From positions 190,400 to 254,399 of the forward strand of contig NZ_JADJNN010000042.1 in NCBI RefSeq assembly GCF_016714285.1: a stretch of DNA of 64,000 nt. Direction: 5' to 3'. The notes below the pieces were generated by a model. It was not told where the DNA came from. It searched no databases and saw only the letters and a program-made list of their open reading frames with translations. Each line of letters opens with the position of its first letter. Positions within the stretch are counted from its first letter, which is position 1. This document shows positions 25,969-35,942 of the stretch, one piece after another. Both the position numbers and the translations under genes were made by a program. This DNA comes from Nannocystis sp. (GTDB lineage Bacteria > Myxococcota_A > Polyangia > Nannocystales > Nannocystaceae).

Positions 25969-26587
25969 AGTACAGGTACCCGCCCACGACGCGATGCCGT
26001 CGAGGCGGCGCTGCGGGGCTACTGCGGCCTCGGCAGCGCCGCGCCCCGGGCCGCACGCCGCGGCCGCGCAGCGGCGAGTCGTCCTGCGGGGAGCCGCCGG
26101 CGAACGGTGGATCCCGCGACTCCGGGCGGACGACGCCGCTGGGGTCGAGGTAATGCAGGGTCGTGGCCCATTCCGACTGCGCCAGGTTGCGCGCGTATTG
26201 CTCGATCTCCCACGAGCGGCCCGGACGACCGCGGCTAAACGACATGATGGCGATCGGCGCGTGCGCCAGGGCGAGCGACCAGAACGTGCGGGAAGTGCGG
26301 TGATAATCGACGGACAGGACGCCGTGGCCGAGGCCCCAGTGGAGGGTCTTGCGGTCCGGATCTTGCCAGCCGATCGGGGCGGGGAAGGTCGGCGAACAGG
26401 CGATGACGTCGTAGCCCGAGCCCCGGTAATCGCTCTGGAGCTCCCGCCACTTCCACAGCATGCCGCGACGCGCCGGGATGCCGATGTCCGTGGGCGGCCA
26501 GTAGCCGAACAGGAGCACGAGTCGCCGCGTGTCTGGCGTGGTCGTCACGACGGCGATGTTACTGCCTTCGCGCCCCGTCGGGGCCAC
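25853..26587 (-). CDS. Hypothetical protein, probably truncated
   Basis: The first 165 residues look real: VVLLFGYWPPTD-type opening, WKWRELQSDYRGSGYDVIACSPTFP, SVDYHRTSRTFWSLALAHAPIAIMSFSRG. From memory this resembles pyroglutamyl-peptidase-like proteins that begin GFWPPT, but the catalytic set is not visible. After residue 165 the sequence becomes Arg/Pro-rich and overlaps the next gene by 116 bases in another frame, as if the C-terminus was lost by deletion or frameshift near 26100. Function unknown. Confidence 0.45.
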   Translation of the reverse strand: MAPTGREGSNIAVVTTTPDTRRLVLLFGYWPPTDIGIPARRGMLWKWRELQSDYRGSGYDVIACSPTFPAPIGWQDPDRKTLHWGLGHGVLSVDYHRTSRTFWSLALAHAPIAIMSFSRGRPGRSWEIEQYARNLAQSEWATTLHYLDPSGVVRPESRDPPFAGGSPQDDSPLRGRGVRPGARRCRGRSSPAAPPRRHRVVGGYLYYAAANGCPSALRVRSYDPARVLGRVRGRVLACAGGAST

Positions 26588-26908
26588 TCAGGCGGCGTGG
26601 GCGGCGACCGGCGCAGTGGCGACGGGCAACTCCGCGACGTCGCCGCGATCGAGCGCAAAGTCGAGGCCCTCGGCTTCCACGACGCGGAGCGCGACCGCAT
26701 CGTCCGCGCCGTCGTCCCCTACGCCGAGGCAGTCGCTCGCGGCGGCGGCGATCCTCCGCGAGGCCCGCGCGGCCTCACCCAGGTGCCCGCCGAGCGCCGC
26801 AACGGCTGAGCGCGCTGCAGGGTGGGGTGTAAGTCCCGCGTAAGGGCCCACGCAGGGGGTCGCGTCGCTCATGTCACGTCCGCCGCGTCGCGGACAGGAG
26901 CACCCGCC
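26588..26908. other. Intergenic stretch with a possible gene remnant
   Basis: About 320 bp. On the plus strand a frame ending at 26809 contains a protein-like helix (VAAIERKVEALGFHDAERDRIVRAVVPYAEAVA) without a start or ribosome site, so a small gene remnant is possible. AGGAG at 26896-26900 is the ribosome site of the next gene. Confidence 0.3.
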
Positions 26909-27646
26909 ATGTCGCCACGAGTCCTGTTGACTGTCCTCACCCTCGCCACCACCCTCGCGCCATCGTCGCGCGCCAGCGCCGACCCGGATCTGGACTACGC
27001 CCCGATCGAGGGCGACGAGCAGGCCTCCGCGGCGAAGGGCAGCCCGCACAAGGTGAAGACCTCGGGGTCGCGGATCGAGATCGACTTCGATCCGAAGCTG
27101 TCCGATAAGGTCAGCGCCGAATGCACCGAGATCGGACATCTTCAGTTCATCCAGATGTGGGCGGTCTACACCGACCGCTGGCGCCTCGTGAAGCCGAGCG
27201 AGGTCCGGGCCAAGGACGCCTGGCTCGACGCGACGCTGTCCGACGCGGGCCACGCGGTGGACACCTGCCGCGGCGCCGATCCGGTGTATCAGGACCCGGA
27301 GAATCGGGGCAGCAGCGCCGGCACGCACGCGACCATGGAGGACCTGCCGAATCTGCAGCAGTCGGACCTCGCGCCGTACCACCCGGAGACCAACAAGGAG
27401 GGCTGGGCGAAGATGGTGTGGCGCTTCCGGACCTACGCGTACTGCGTGTCGGGTGCGGCGAAGGGGACCTGGTACGAGGGGCTCGCGTGGACCTGGGAGG
27501 TGTACGCGAACCAGGTGAAGCCGGGCGACGGCGTGGGCACCTCGGCCTTCGTCACGGATATGCCGGTGCCGGAGGCCGACGCCTCGGTGCGTCAGGCGCT
27601 CGAGCGCTACCGGGCGGCGCCGCGGCACTTCATGTGCCGCGCGTAG
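26909..27646 (+). CDS. Secreted protein of unknown function
   Basis: The 245-residue protein starts at ATG 26909 after AGGAG. A signal peptide (LLTVLTLATTLAPSSRASA) precedes a domain rich in Trp, Tyr and Asp with four or five cysteines (ECTEIGHLQFIQMW, DTCRGAD, AYCVSG, FMCRA). It is probably periplasmic or secreted. I recognise no family; the even cysteine spacing suggests disulfides. It converges with the helicase gene. Confidence 0.7.
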   Translation: MSPRVLLTVLTLATTLAPSSRASADPDLDYAPIEGDEQASAAKGSPHKVKTSGSRIEIDFDPKLSDKVSAECTEIGHLQFIQMWAVYTDRWRLVKPSEVRAKDAWLDATLSDAGHAVDTCRGADPVYQDPENRGSSAGTHATMEDLPNLQQSDLAPYHPETNKEGWAKMVWRFRTYAYCVSGAAKGTWYEGLAWTWEVYANQVKPGDGVGTSAFVTDMPVPEADASVRQALERYRAAPRHFMCRA

Positions 27647-27668
27647 ATCTGAACCACCCTGGCAGCAC

Positions 27669-29858
27669 CTAAGCCGACGATCGCGCGAGCGGGCGCTGGC
27701 GGGCGGCGTCGCGGGTGGCGACGACGCCGAGCTGGACCAGGCGGGCAGCGATCGCGGTGGGGCTGCGGCCGAAGCGGGCGGCGAGGCCCGCGAGGTCCTC
27801 GCGCGCGGCCCAGGCGGCGGCGAGCGCTTCGTCGTCGGCGGGGCGCCAGGGCTTGCGGACGCTGGGACGCTCGTCGGCCTCCGCGGGCGCGTTGCGGCGA
27901 AATGCAGGCCGCGCCGACTCGTCGGGCGCGGCGGGCTTGTTGCGCGCGGCGAGGCCAGTGACGTCGCTGTCCGGTCGCGGGCGATGCTTCGGTTTGCCCG
28001 CGGGGCTCGCTCGCGGATCGCGATCGACGGGCCGTCGCTCGAGCGCGAGCTCCTCGATATAGCTGCTCGGAGATTGTTCGGGGATCTCGAGGCATACGCG
28101 CTCGCGGGCGCGGGTGAGGCCGACATAGAAGATCCGGCGCTCCTGCTCGGCCCAGTCGCTCTGGTCGATGCCGTGCGGATGATCGACGGTACCGGGGACC
28201 TGGCCGCGCTGGCCGGCGGGGCACAGGCCCTCGGCGAGGCGCGGTAGCAGCACGGCGCGCCACTCCTTGCCCTTGGCGCGGTGGATCGTCGAGACCCACA
28301 CGCATTGCTCGGGGGGCTGGCCGGCGCGCGGGTCGAGCTCGGTGAGGGCGCGCGCGGCGTCTGTGGGAGCGACGCCGAGGCCGTGGAGCAGGACGTGCAC
28401 GGCGTGGAAGGTCGCGACCGATTGCTCGAGCTCGACGTCGGAGCGCTTGCGGGCGGCGAGCAGGGCCTCGATGTCCTCCTCGCGGGTGAGCAGGTCGAGG
28501 GCCTGGCCGGCGCTGCGGCAGCGACCCATGCGGTGCAGGAGGTCGGCGAGCGCGGCCATCGTGTCGATGGCGCCGGCGGGCTGCTCACAGCGGCGGGCCA
28601 GCTTGCTGTCCTTCAGGACAGCTCGCAGGCCGCGCTGCCCGAGCTGCTGGATCTGCTTATGAAAGGACTCCTTGCGGATGTAGCGGTCGGGGGCGTAGGC
28701 GAGGTTCCACGCGGCGTCGAAGTCGACGGGGGCGTCGCTGGTGGCGAAGTGGAGGTAGGCGAGGGCGAGCTCGGGGCCGCGGCCGCGGCGGAGCTGGTCG
28801 ATGTCCTCGGTCTCCATGGCGATGCGGCGGGCGGCGAGCTCGGCGAGGACAGCGACGCCCTGGGTGCGGCCGCGGTAAAGGACGGCGAGGTCGCGCGGGG
28901 CGTGGGCGTCGGCGAGGAGGGCCGCGAGGGCGCCGGGGACGTCGTCGATGCGGTCGATGCGACCGGGGTGCGGGCCCTCGCCGACGACGACCAGGGGGGC
29001 GCGGTCGGTGTTGTGGGCGATCAGCGACGAGGCGGCGGCGGCGATCGTGGGACCGAAGCGGAAGCTGTGCGACAGGGTGTAATTGCGGGCGGGGAGGCCG
29101 GCGAAGGTGCTGGCGAACTCGCGGAAGAATTTGGGGTGGGCGCCGGACCATTCATAGATCGCCTGGTCGGCGTCGCCGACGGCGGTGACCGTGGTGCGAT
29201 CGTGCATGAGGCCGCGCAGGAGCGCGACGCGGGCTGGGTTGATGTCCTGGAATTCGTCGATGAGGAAATGATCGATCGCGCCGAGCAGGCGCGGGTGTTT
29301 ACGCAGGACGCCGACGGCGGTGTAGACCATGTCGGGGAAGTCGATCTGCAGGCGCGGGCCAGCGGCGCGCAGGGCCTCGAAGTCGCGGTAGGCGTCGACC
29401 AGCTGCGGCTGCTCCACGCAGGCGGCGCGGGCGGGCGGGACCAGGTGGGCCTTCCAGAAGAAGACGGCGGCGGCGAGGTCGTCGGGGCTGTCGATCGTGC
29501 GGTGATACTTGCGGTGGACAGCGTGGGCCCAGTCTCGGCTGCGGTGGGCGGCGACCTCGAGCGGGCGGGTGAGCAGGCCCCGGCGCTCGGCGACGCGGAG
29601 GACCTCGAGGCCGAGCGCGTCGAATGTGGTGACCTTGACGCCGTCGACCCCGGCGGCGGCGAGGCGGGCGGCGAAGGTCTCCTGGATGGCCTTGTTGAAC
29701 ATCACGACGCGCAGGCGGCGAGGGTCCAGGCCCTGCGCATGCAGCTCGGTGACGCGGCCGACCAGGGTGGTGGTCTTGCCGGCGCCGGGGACGGCGTGGA
29801 CCAGGGCATGCGCGTCGAGCGGGTGGGCCAGGATGGCGCGCTCCGGGGTCCAGTGCAT
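27669..29858 (-). CDS. UvrD/Rep-family SF1 helicase with C-terminal Myb/SANT-like helix domain
   Basis: The 729-residue protein carries motif I (VPGAGKTTT), Ia (VVMFNKAIQETF), II (LIDEFQDIN), III (AVGDADQAIYEWSGA), IV (LSHSFRFG), V and VI (STIHRAKGKEW, VGLTRARERV), the order of UvrD-type DNA helicases. The last 50 residues (WRPADDEALAAAWAAREDLAGLAARFGRSPTAI) form a Myb/SANT-like helix-turn-helix, unusual for UvrD but seen in some helicase families with a C-terminal DNA-binding domain. It probably translocates on single-stranded DNA in repair. The gene stands alone. Confidence 0.9.
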   Translation of the reverse strand: MHWTPERAILAHPLDAHALVHAVPGAGKTTTLVGRVTELHAQGLDPRRLRVVMFNKAIQETFAARLAAAGVDGVKVTTFDALGLEVLRVAERRGLLTRPLEVAAHRSRDWAHAVHRKYHRTIDSPDDLAAAVFFWKAHLVPPARAACVEQPQLVDAYRDFEALRAAGPRLQIDFPDMVYTAVGVLRKHPRLLGAIDHFLIDEFQDINPARVALLRGLMHDRTTVTAVGDADQAIYEWSGAHPKFFREFASTFAGLPARNYTLSHSFRFGPTIAAAASSLIAHNTDRAPLVVVGEGPHPGRIDRIDDVPGALAALLADAHAPRDLAVLYRGRTQGVAVLAELAARRIAMETEDIDQLRRGRGPELALAYLHFATSDAPVDFDAAWNLAYAPDRYIRKESFHKQIQQLGQRGLRAVLKDSKLARRCEQPAGAIDTMAALADLLHRMGRCRSAGQALDLLTREEDIEALLAARKRSDVELEQSVATFHAVHVLLHGLGVAPTDAARALTELDPRAGQPPEQCVWVSTIHRAKGKEWRAVLLPRLAEGLCPAGQRGQVPGTVDHPHGIDQSDWAEQERRIFYVGLTRARERVCLEIPEQSPSSYIEELALERRPVDRDPRASPAGKPKHRPRPDSDVTGLAARNKPAAPDESARPAFRRNAPAEADERPSVRKPWRPADDEALAAAWAAREDLAGLAARFGRSPTAIAARLVQLGVVATRDAARQRPLARSSA

Positions 29859-29960
29859 GCGGGGCGCAAGCTACTGCGGCGGCGGATCGAGGGCAAGCTC
29901 TGGGCGCATGGATCATCACGCCGCGCGTCTGGCCGATCGGAACGCGGGGTCGGTCGCCGG

Positions 29961-30317
29961 TCAGGGGCAGGTGGCGGGGGACACGACGCAGCCGGTGAAC
30001 CAGCTGGCGAAGTCCCGGCATTCGGCCAGGAGGTCGGGATCGAGGGTCTTGTCGCAATTGAGGAAGAATGCGGGTTGCTTCAAGGTGCAGCTGCGGGCGA
30101 CGCCCCAATCCCGATCGCTGCACGACCCGATGCAGGAGACGTCGCATTCGCCCTCGAGCCACATGGCCGTCCCGTCGCCGCGGAGGTACACGCGATCGTC
30201 GAAATCGGGGTCGCCTTGGTTTGTGTGCACACGCAGGACGCCTGGCAGGTCGGCGCCGCCCTTAAGCCGCTGGTCCACGCGTCGCCGGGCCTCGTCGTGC
30301 GCCAGCTCGCCGTCCAT
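29961..30317 (-). CDS. Cys-rich protein fragment, probably the end of a secreted protein
   Basis: About 118 residues from ATG 30317. The sequence (LRVHTNQGDPDFDDRVYL, CDVSCIGSC, ARSCTLKQPAFFLNCDK, GCVVSPATC) has eight cysteines typical of an exported domain, yet no signal peptide precedes it. The frame is open upstream into the methyltransferase but that part is out-of-frame noise. Either the N-terminus has been deleted or the export signal lies elsewhere. Family unknown. Confidence 0.45.
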   Translation of the reverse strand: MDGELAHDEARRRVDQRLKGGADLPGVLRVHTNQGDPDFDDRVYLRGDGTAMWLEGECDVSCIGSCSDRDWGVARSCTLKQPAFFLNCDKTLDPDLLAECRDFASWFTGCVVSPATCP

Positions 30318-30441
30318 CCGCTCCCACGACCTCGCCCCGGATGGGGCGTGGGGTCGCCTTGCCACACTCGGCCAGCATTGGCCTGTCCGATGAGCCTGAA
30401 GTGACGCTGTCGGCTGCGAGGCGTTAGCTGGGCCTCGGAGG

Positions 30442-31286
30442 TCATGAGCGCGGGCGGGCGCCGGTGACGATGTGGACGTGGGCGTCCATGTGGACGCCGT
30501 CGCCCTGCAAGTGGCGGAGAAGCGGGCCGTGAGGGCGCGCTGGGCCGCGTTGAGGGCGTCGTCACCGGCGCGGGCGAGATGCTCGGCGAAGTTGGCGAAG
30601 GCGGCGAGCGTGAAGCGGGCCGCGTCCGCGGGGGGGAGGCGGCCGCCGACTGGCAGCGAGCCGCGCCAGGTGTGCAGCTCGAGGCCGGTGAAGCCGGCGC
30701 GGGCGAGCAGGGCGAGCAGGGTGTCGGCGTCGGCGTAGCGAAACGGGCCGGGCGCGTTCGGGTCGGTGTGTGGCAATTCGACGATCCGGGCCACCACCTC
30801 GCGCGCGCAGGTCATCCACGGGTTCTCGGAGGGCGGGCCCCAGACGGCGAATGCGAACCGTCCGCCCGGGGCGAGCCAGCGCAGCAGGTTGGCGAAGGCG
30901 GCGGGCGGATCGGCGAAGAACATGACGCCGAAGCGCGAGACGAGGCGGTCATACGGCTGCTCGCAGGTAGCGACGGCCATGTCCGCGGTCGTGAAGGCGA
31001 TGGCGCGTTCGCCCGGCTGCCGGCGCGTCTGGGCGCGTTCGATGAGAGCGGGTGAGATATCGAAGCCATGGACGAGGCTCCCGGGAGGTGCCCGGCGCAG
31101 GAGCCCCAGGGCCGTCCCGCCGCCGCCGCAGCCGACCTCGGCGATCGTGACGGGGGCGTCGAGCTGCAGCGCGCGGAGGAGGGGGGCGTCGATCGGGGTG
31201 AGCGTCGCTTCCATGCCGGAGAGTTGGGCGCACCATTGCTCGCCGCGAGCGGTGGACCAGTCGAGCGTTGTAGTGTCCTTGTGCAT
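30442..31286 (-). pseudogene. Class I SAM-dependent methyltransferase with a frameshift near the end
   Basis: From ATG 31286 the protein has motif I IAEVGCGGGGTALGLL, GFDISPALIERA, and PYDRLVSRFGVMFF, a UbiE/Ubie-like methyltransferase domain. The frame is lost near 30508-30520: the neighbouring frame supplies a sensible ending (HLQGDGVHMDAHVHIVTGARPRS) that stops at TGA 30444-30442. Only about 25 terminal residues are affected, so the fold could survive if this is a sequencing artefact. The substrate is not evident. Confidence 0.6.
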
Positions 31287-31423
31287 GGAGAGCAGGCTGG
31301 CCCGTTGGGCCACCCGCTCGCCAATCGGATTTTCGCGGGTCAGCCCTCGGGGAAGCTGAGGTCGGCGTGGCGTGTCCGTGCCATGCAGATGGGTCCGCGA
31401 CGCGTGGAGGCCGCGACGCCGTG

Positions 31424-33818
31424 TCAGCGGGCGAGCAGGGCCTCGAGCGCGAGGCGGTCATCGCGGGTCGCGGGTGTGTTGGCGAATTCGGCGAGCGCCT
31501 GGGTGGCGAGTTCGCGGGCGCGTGGCGGGTCGCTCCCGGTCGCGGCGAGGATCTGCGCCGCGACGGATCGGGTGAAGGCCAGCTCGCCGAGGGCCCCGCT
31601 CGCGGTGCGGATCTCGAGGGCCCGCAAGACGGCGCGTTCGGCCGCCGGGAGGTGCCCTGCGGCGAGCTCGAGGCGAGCGAGGGTGACGAGCGGGAAGCCG
31701 AGGTCAGGATGCGAGGGGCCGAGCGCGGCCTCGAGGTCGGCGAGGGCCGTGGTGACCTCGGCCCGGGCCTGGTTAGCGTCGCCGAGGCGGCGCAGGAGGT
31801 CGGCGAGGTTGGCCCGGGCGGCGCCGACGTTGGGGTGAGTCGGACCGAGCGAGGCGGTCCAGATGCGGAGGACCTCGCGGGTCGCGGCGGCGGCCTCGGC
31901 GAGCCGCCCGGCCTCGGCGCGCACGGCCGCGAGGTTTAGCTGGGTCTCGACCACACGCGCGTGGTCGTCACCGTGGCTGGCGCGGAGGATCTTCAGGGAC
32001 CGCGTGAGCGCGGCCTCGGCGTCGTCGTGGGCGCCGCGGCGCAGGGCGATAAGTCCGAGGTTGCCGAGCGAGGCGGCGACGTCGGGGTGCTCGGGGCCGA
32101 GATGCTGCTCGCGGATCGCCAGGGATCTTCGCTCGGAGGCCTCGGCGGCGTCCAGCTCGTTGAGCTCGAGCTCGACGCTGGCGAGGTTGCTGAGGGTACG
32201 GGCGACATCGGGGTGTTCGGGGCCGAGATGGTGCTCGCGGATCTGCAGGGCCCGCAGGTACGACGCGCGCGCCGCAGCATGGTCGCCGTGGCGGAATTGG
32301 GCGACGCCCAGGCCGTTGAGTGGCCCCGCGAGGTCGAGGTGGTCGGGCCCCCGCTCGCGGGTCCGCAACGTGATGGCCTCGGTCAGCTCGGCGACCGCCT
32401 CGGCGTAGCGGCCGTGGGTGGCGAGGGCTCCGCCCCACACGCTGTGGAGTCGGGCCACGAGGTCGACGGCCGGGGCGCTGTGGAGGTCAGCGAGGGCGAG
32501 GCGCCGCCACAGACCGCCGTCGTCGAAGCGAGCGAGGCGGTTGCCGACGACGTGGACGAGGTTGGTGGCGGCGTGGATGGCCTGCTCGTCGTCGCGGGCG
32601 GTGCGGGCGGCGAAGTAGGCGTCGACCAGGATCGCCTCGGCCTCGGCGTACGCGCCCTGCCGCTCCTTGAGGTTGCCGGCGAGGACGGCCCAGCGGGCCT
32701 GCAGCGGCTCATCAGCGAGCGCCTTGGCGTTCGCCTGGCCCGCCGCGATCTCGGTGGCCGCGGTCTCGTAGTGGGCGGTCTGGATCAGGTGCCAGCTGCG
32801 CTCGGCCTGGGCGTGTGCGTCGGCCAGCGCGGTGGTCCGGGCCGGGTCGTTGGGTGCCGCGGTGTGACCGACCAACCACGCGAGGTCGGCGCAGCGATCG
32901 AGCGTCGGCAGGGCGGTGGCAGCCGCGACAGCGCGCTCGGTCGTCCGTGCGTCGGCCTCGGCGAGCACGCCGACGAGCGCTGCGAACGAACGGCGACGCT
33001 CGTCGAGACAGGCCATGCGTCGATCGAGCTGGATCGTCGACTGTTCGCGGCGCAGGTGGGTCGCCCCGCAGGCGTCGCGGTGGGCGGCGATCCAGGCGTC
33101 GGCCCAGGTGTCGAGGAGGGCGCCCGTGTGGGCGGCGGCGGCGGCGGCGTAGGGGACCGTGGTGGCGCTCAGGGCCTCGACCACCGCCGTGCGGCGGTCT
33201 GCGTCCCAGTCGGAGGCGAGGGCCGAGGCGCCGCCGGTGCACGCGGCGGCCGAGTCGTCGCTCCACAGGACGCCGACGCTGATGCCGGCGGCGAGCAGGC
33301 CCAGCGCGCCGATGCTGGCGAGTTGTCGTCGGCGTCGCCCGGGGATGCTCGCCAGTTCGGCGAGCAGCGGTTCCATGGTCGGCCAGCGGGCGTCGGGGTC
33401 GGTCGCGAGTGCGCGGCGAATGGCGAGGTGGATCTTTGTCGGCAGCTTCACGCGGGCGGGCGCGTCGACGATCACGCCGTCCTGGACCGCAGCGGCGAGC
33501 GCGGCCATGGTTTCGCCGCGGAAGGGTCGATGCCCGTGGAGGGCCTCGAAGAGCGCGACGCCGAAGGCGAAGATGTCGCTGCGAGCGTCGGCCGATCGGC
33601 CCTGCCACTGCTCGGGGGACATATAGGCCGGGGTGCCGACGGAGGCGCCGGTCGCGGTCAGGGTGACGTCGCGGGATGCATCCTGATCGGGCGCGGTGGA
33701 TCCGCGGGATCCGCTGGCGGCGACGCTGCCGGTCTCGGCGGCGCGGGCGAGGCCGAAGTCGCCGACCTTGACGTGGCCGGCGTCGTCGACGAGCACGTTC
33801 TCGGGTTTGAAGTCGCGG
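31424..33818 (-). pseudogene. C-terminal half of a Ser/Thr kinase/TPR gene, split by the integrated element
   Basis: The gene starts abruptly in the catalytic loop (RDFKPENVLVDD), followed by VGDFGLARA, GTPAYMSPEQW and the rest of the C-lobe, a membrane helix (IGALGLLAAGISVGVLW) and at least eight TPR units (ALQIREHHLGPEHPDVA and relatives). The N-lobe with glycine loop and catalytic lysine is absent. Upstream of the loop lies the direct repeat and then the integrase. A matching N-terminal half ending in HRDFKP is at 60908-61515 on the same strand. The fragment cannot be an active kinase as it stands; the TPR part might still be made from an internal start. Confidence 0.85.
33803..33818 (+). 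repeat. Left attachment-site-like direct repeat
   Basis: GGGTTTGAAGTCGCGG on the plus strand; its complement encodes (I)RDFKP of the kinase catalytic loop. It matches 60908-60923 at 15 of 16 positions and lies 24 bp beyond the integrase stop codon, the usual place of attL/attR next to an int gene. Confidence 0.75.
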
Positions 33819-33842
33819 ATCGCCGGGATTCCGGCGTATACG

Positions 33843-35321
33843 CTACTTTCGGCGGGGCTTTGCCCGCTTTGCCAGGGCTTTGCCAACGTGGCCGTTGGCG
33901 GCGGCGTCCACGAGCACAGCGGCCTCGCTGGTGAGCTTGGACTGCTGCGTGTGGAGGTACTTCTGCGTGGTCTCCAGGCGAGCGTGCCGCGCGACGGCCT
34001 GGATCTGGTAGATGCTCGCGCCGAGGTTGGCCAGGCGCGTCAGGGCCGTGTGCCGCAGCAGGTGCGGCCCGGACTCGATGAGACCGGCCTCGCTCTGCAG
34101 GGTGTTCAGCCGGTGGCGGATGCTGTGGGGCGTGTGGGGCTTCCACGCGCCGCCTGTGCGGTGCGAGCGTCGATACAGGACCAGGGCCCCGATCGGCTCG
34201 CGCTTGCGGTGCTTGACCAGGGCGGCGCGCAGGGCCTTGGTGAGGGTGATCGTGCCGATCGTCCCCTTCGGGGTCTGCTTCTCGCCGCGGTAGGTGTTGC
34301 ACTGCACGATGATCGTGCCCGCCGCGAGGTCGATGTCGGCCCACTCCAGCGCGCAGATCTCGGACACGCGCAAGCCCGCGTCGAGGGCCAGGAGGCACAC
34401 GATCAGGGCCTCGGTGCCGTGGTCGCTCGCCGTGGCGGTGAGCCTGGCGATCTCGGCATCGGTGAAGACGACCTTCTTCTTGTCCTTCGGCTGCGGGAGC
34501 TTCTCGATGTCGGGCACCGTGGCGAGCATGCCGAGCTTCTTGGCGAAGCCAAGGAGCTTGGCCAGCTTGGCCAGCACGCAATTTGCCATGCTCGCACCGA
34601 CGCGCTTGCGAAGCGCGGCGCGAAACGACGAGATCCGATCGGCATCGATCGCGGACAGGGGCAGGTCCCCGAGGAGGGGCGCCAGGTGGTTGCGGTAGAC
34701 GCTGTCATAGCCGACGCGGGTCGCGGCCTTCAGGAGCTGCACGTATTCCGGGAGGAACCGCTGCTCGTAGAACTCGGCAAAGGTGAGCCGAGGGGCGCGC
34801 GCGCTGGGGGTCTTCTCCTTCGATGCGTTCAGGTCGACGGGGCCGCTGTTGACTGCGACCAGCTCCCGCAAGATCGCCGGGATCTGGCGCTCCCCCCATG
34901 AGCGGGCTTGCTTGTCATCAAGCCCGGGGGGCGCGACCAGACGTCGGCGGATCTCAGAGGTCTGGTTGCAGGGGTTCATGAAGCGGATGTCGACGTGGAT
35001 GCGGGTGCTGTCGTTGTGGTACGGGCGTGTGGTGATCTTCATGGTCGGACCTGGCGTCCGGCCGCATTCCCAGAGCCAGGTGATAACGACATCGCGCGTC
35101 CAGGCAAGCGCTTTTCCGCACCGAAACGGCCGGGGGAGGTGCCCCCTGGCTATCCGGTGCCGCAGCGCCTTCTCGCTGATGCGCAGGAATTGGGCCAGTT
35201 CACGCACGTTCAGGACCGGGGGCAGGTCGAACTCCTCCTTGGCCCTATCGAGCGCATCGCCGCCCGGCGCGGAGGCGATCCCTCCCCCGCGGCCGACCTC
35301 GTTGCTGGCGTCCATCGACAT
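33843..35321 (-). CDS. int: Tyrosine recombinase (integrase) fused to an excisionase-like HTH domain
   Basis: About 492 residues from the first ATG (35321; a second Met is at 35315). Residues 36-84 form a MerR/HTH_17-like DNA-binding domain (LNVRELAQFLRISEKALRHRIARGHLPRPF...) of the kind used by excisionases and AlpA. A SAM-like core-binding domain follows (FAEFYEQRFLPEYVQLLKAATRVGYDSVYRNHL), then the catalytic domain with Arg in LDAGLRVSEICAL, His420/Arg423 in HLLRHTALTR, His446 in ARHAR and nucleophile Tyr455 in TTQKYLH. All catalytic residues are present. A Met at 35042 just before the core-binding part could be an internal start giving a conventional integrase. The gene ends beside the left repeat. 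Confidence 0.9.
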   Translation of the reverse strand: MSMDASNEVGRGGGIASAPGGDALDRAKEEFDLPPVLNVRELAQFLRISEKALRHRIARGHLPRPFRCGKALAWTRDVVITWLWECGRTPGPTMKITTRPYHNDSTRIHVDIRFMNPCNQTSEIRRRLVAPPGLDDKQARSWGERQIPAILRELVAVNSGPVDLNASKEKTPSARAPRLTFAEFYEQRFLPEYVQLLKAATRVGYDSVYRNHLAPLLGDLPLSAIDADRISSFRAALRKRVGASMANCVLAKLAKLLGFAKKLGMLATVPDIEKLPQPKDKKKVVFTDAEIARLTATASDHGTEALIVCLLALDAGLRVSEICALEWADIDLAAGTIIVQCNTYRGEKQTPKGTIGTITLTKALRAALVKHRKREPIGALVLYRRSHRTGGAWKPHTPHSIRHRLNTLQSEAGLIESGPHLLRHTALTRLANLGASIYQIQAVARHARLETTQKYLHTQQSKLTSEAAVLVDAAANGHVGKALAKRAKPRRK

Positions 35322-35942
35322 GTCTTTAGGGACACGTCGATGAGGGCATGCCCGACTGCCTTCGCCGCTTGAGACTCCACCCGCCATCCCACACCATCCG
35401 GTTATGGTCAGTGTAACCAATGGCGGCGTGCGAAGGTGTACGCTGTAGTGTCGTAACATTGACCGCCGAGCTCGGCGGCGGCACTCGGCATATCGCGCAT
35501 CATCACGAAGATTCCGCGCCGCACGGTGCGTGACAGCTCGCCGCGGCGGGTGGTGTTGCAACACATCTGCGACGCACCGTCCCATGATCGAGGCCGACGA
35601 GCGAAGCGCTCAAGGTCGGCAGAACTGATCGACGGAGCGCATCCGGGGAATCAGGCCTCGTCGTCGGCCGGGGGCGCCGGGGCGGATGGTGGCGCGGATG
35701 TCGACAGTCAGCGATCATCAATCGTAGTTCGTGAGAGTGCCGTGACGGCCTCGGTGTCTCGCTCTGCGCCCGGCCGGTAGTGGTCAGGGTCTTGCCTCCA
35801 GTACGGGATCACCTCAAGCGCTAGGATCGTTTCCAACGTCCTTCGGCGACCAGGCGATGCAGCAGCAGGGCAGAAGCGAGCGACTCCAGCACCCTGCACA
35901 ACAAGGCTCTGCTGCTGCGCTGCCACATCCTCCCGCTGATAG
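35322..35942. other. Intergenic region between the two integrase genes
   Basis: About 620 bp with no supported gene. An imperfect inverted repeat GGTTA/TAACC sits at 35400-35404 and 35414-35418 upstream of the integrase and may be part of its promoter or operator; nothing else stands out. Confidence 0.3.

Noticed and set aside
26588..28588. Long minus-strand frame overlapping the helicase end
   Set aside because: Ser/Pro/Arg-rich shadow of the helicase and of the secreted protein gene; no domain.
31961..33934. Plus-strand frame opposite the kinase/TPR fragment
   Set aside because: Low-complexity mirror of the TPR repeats.
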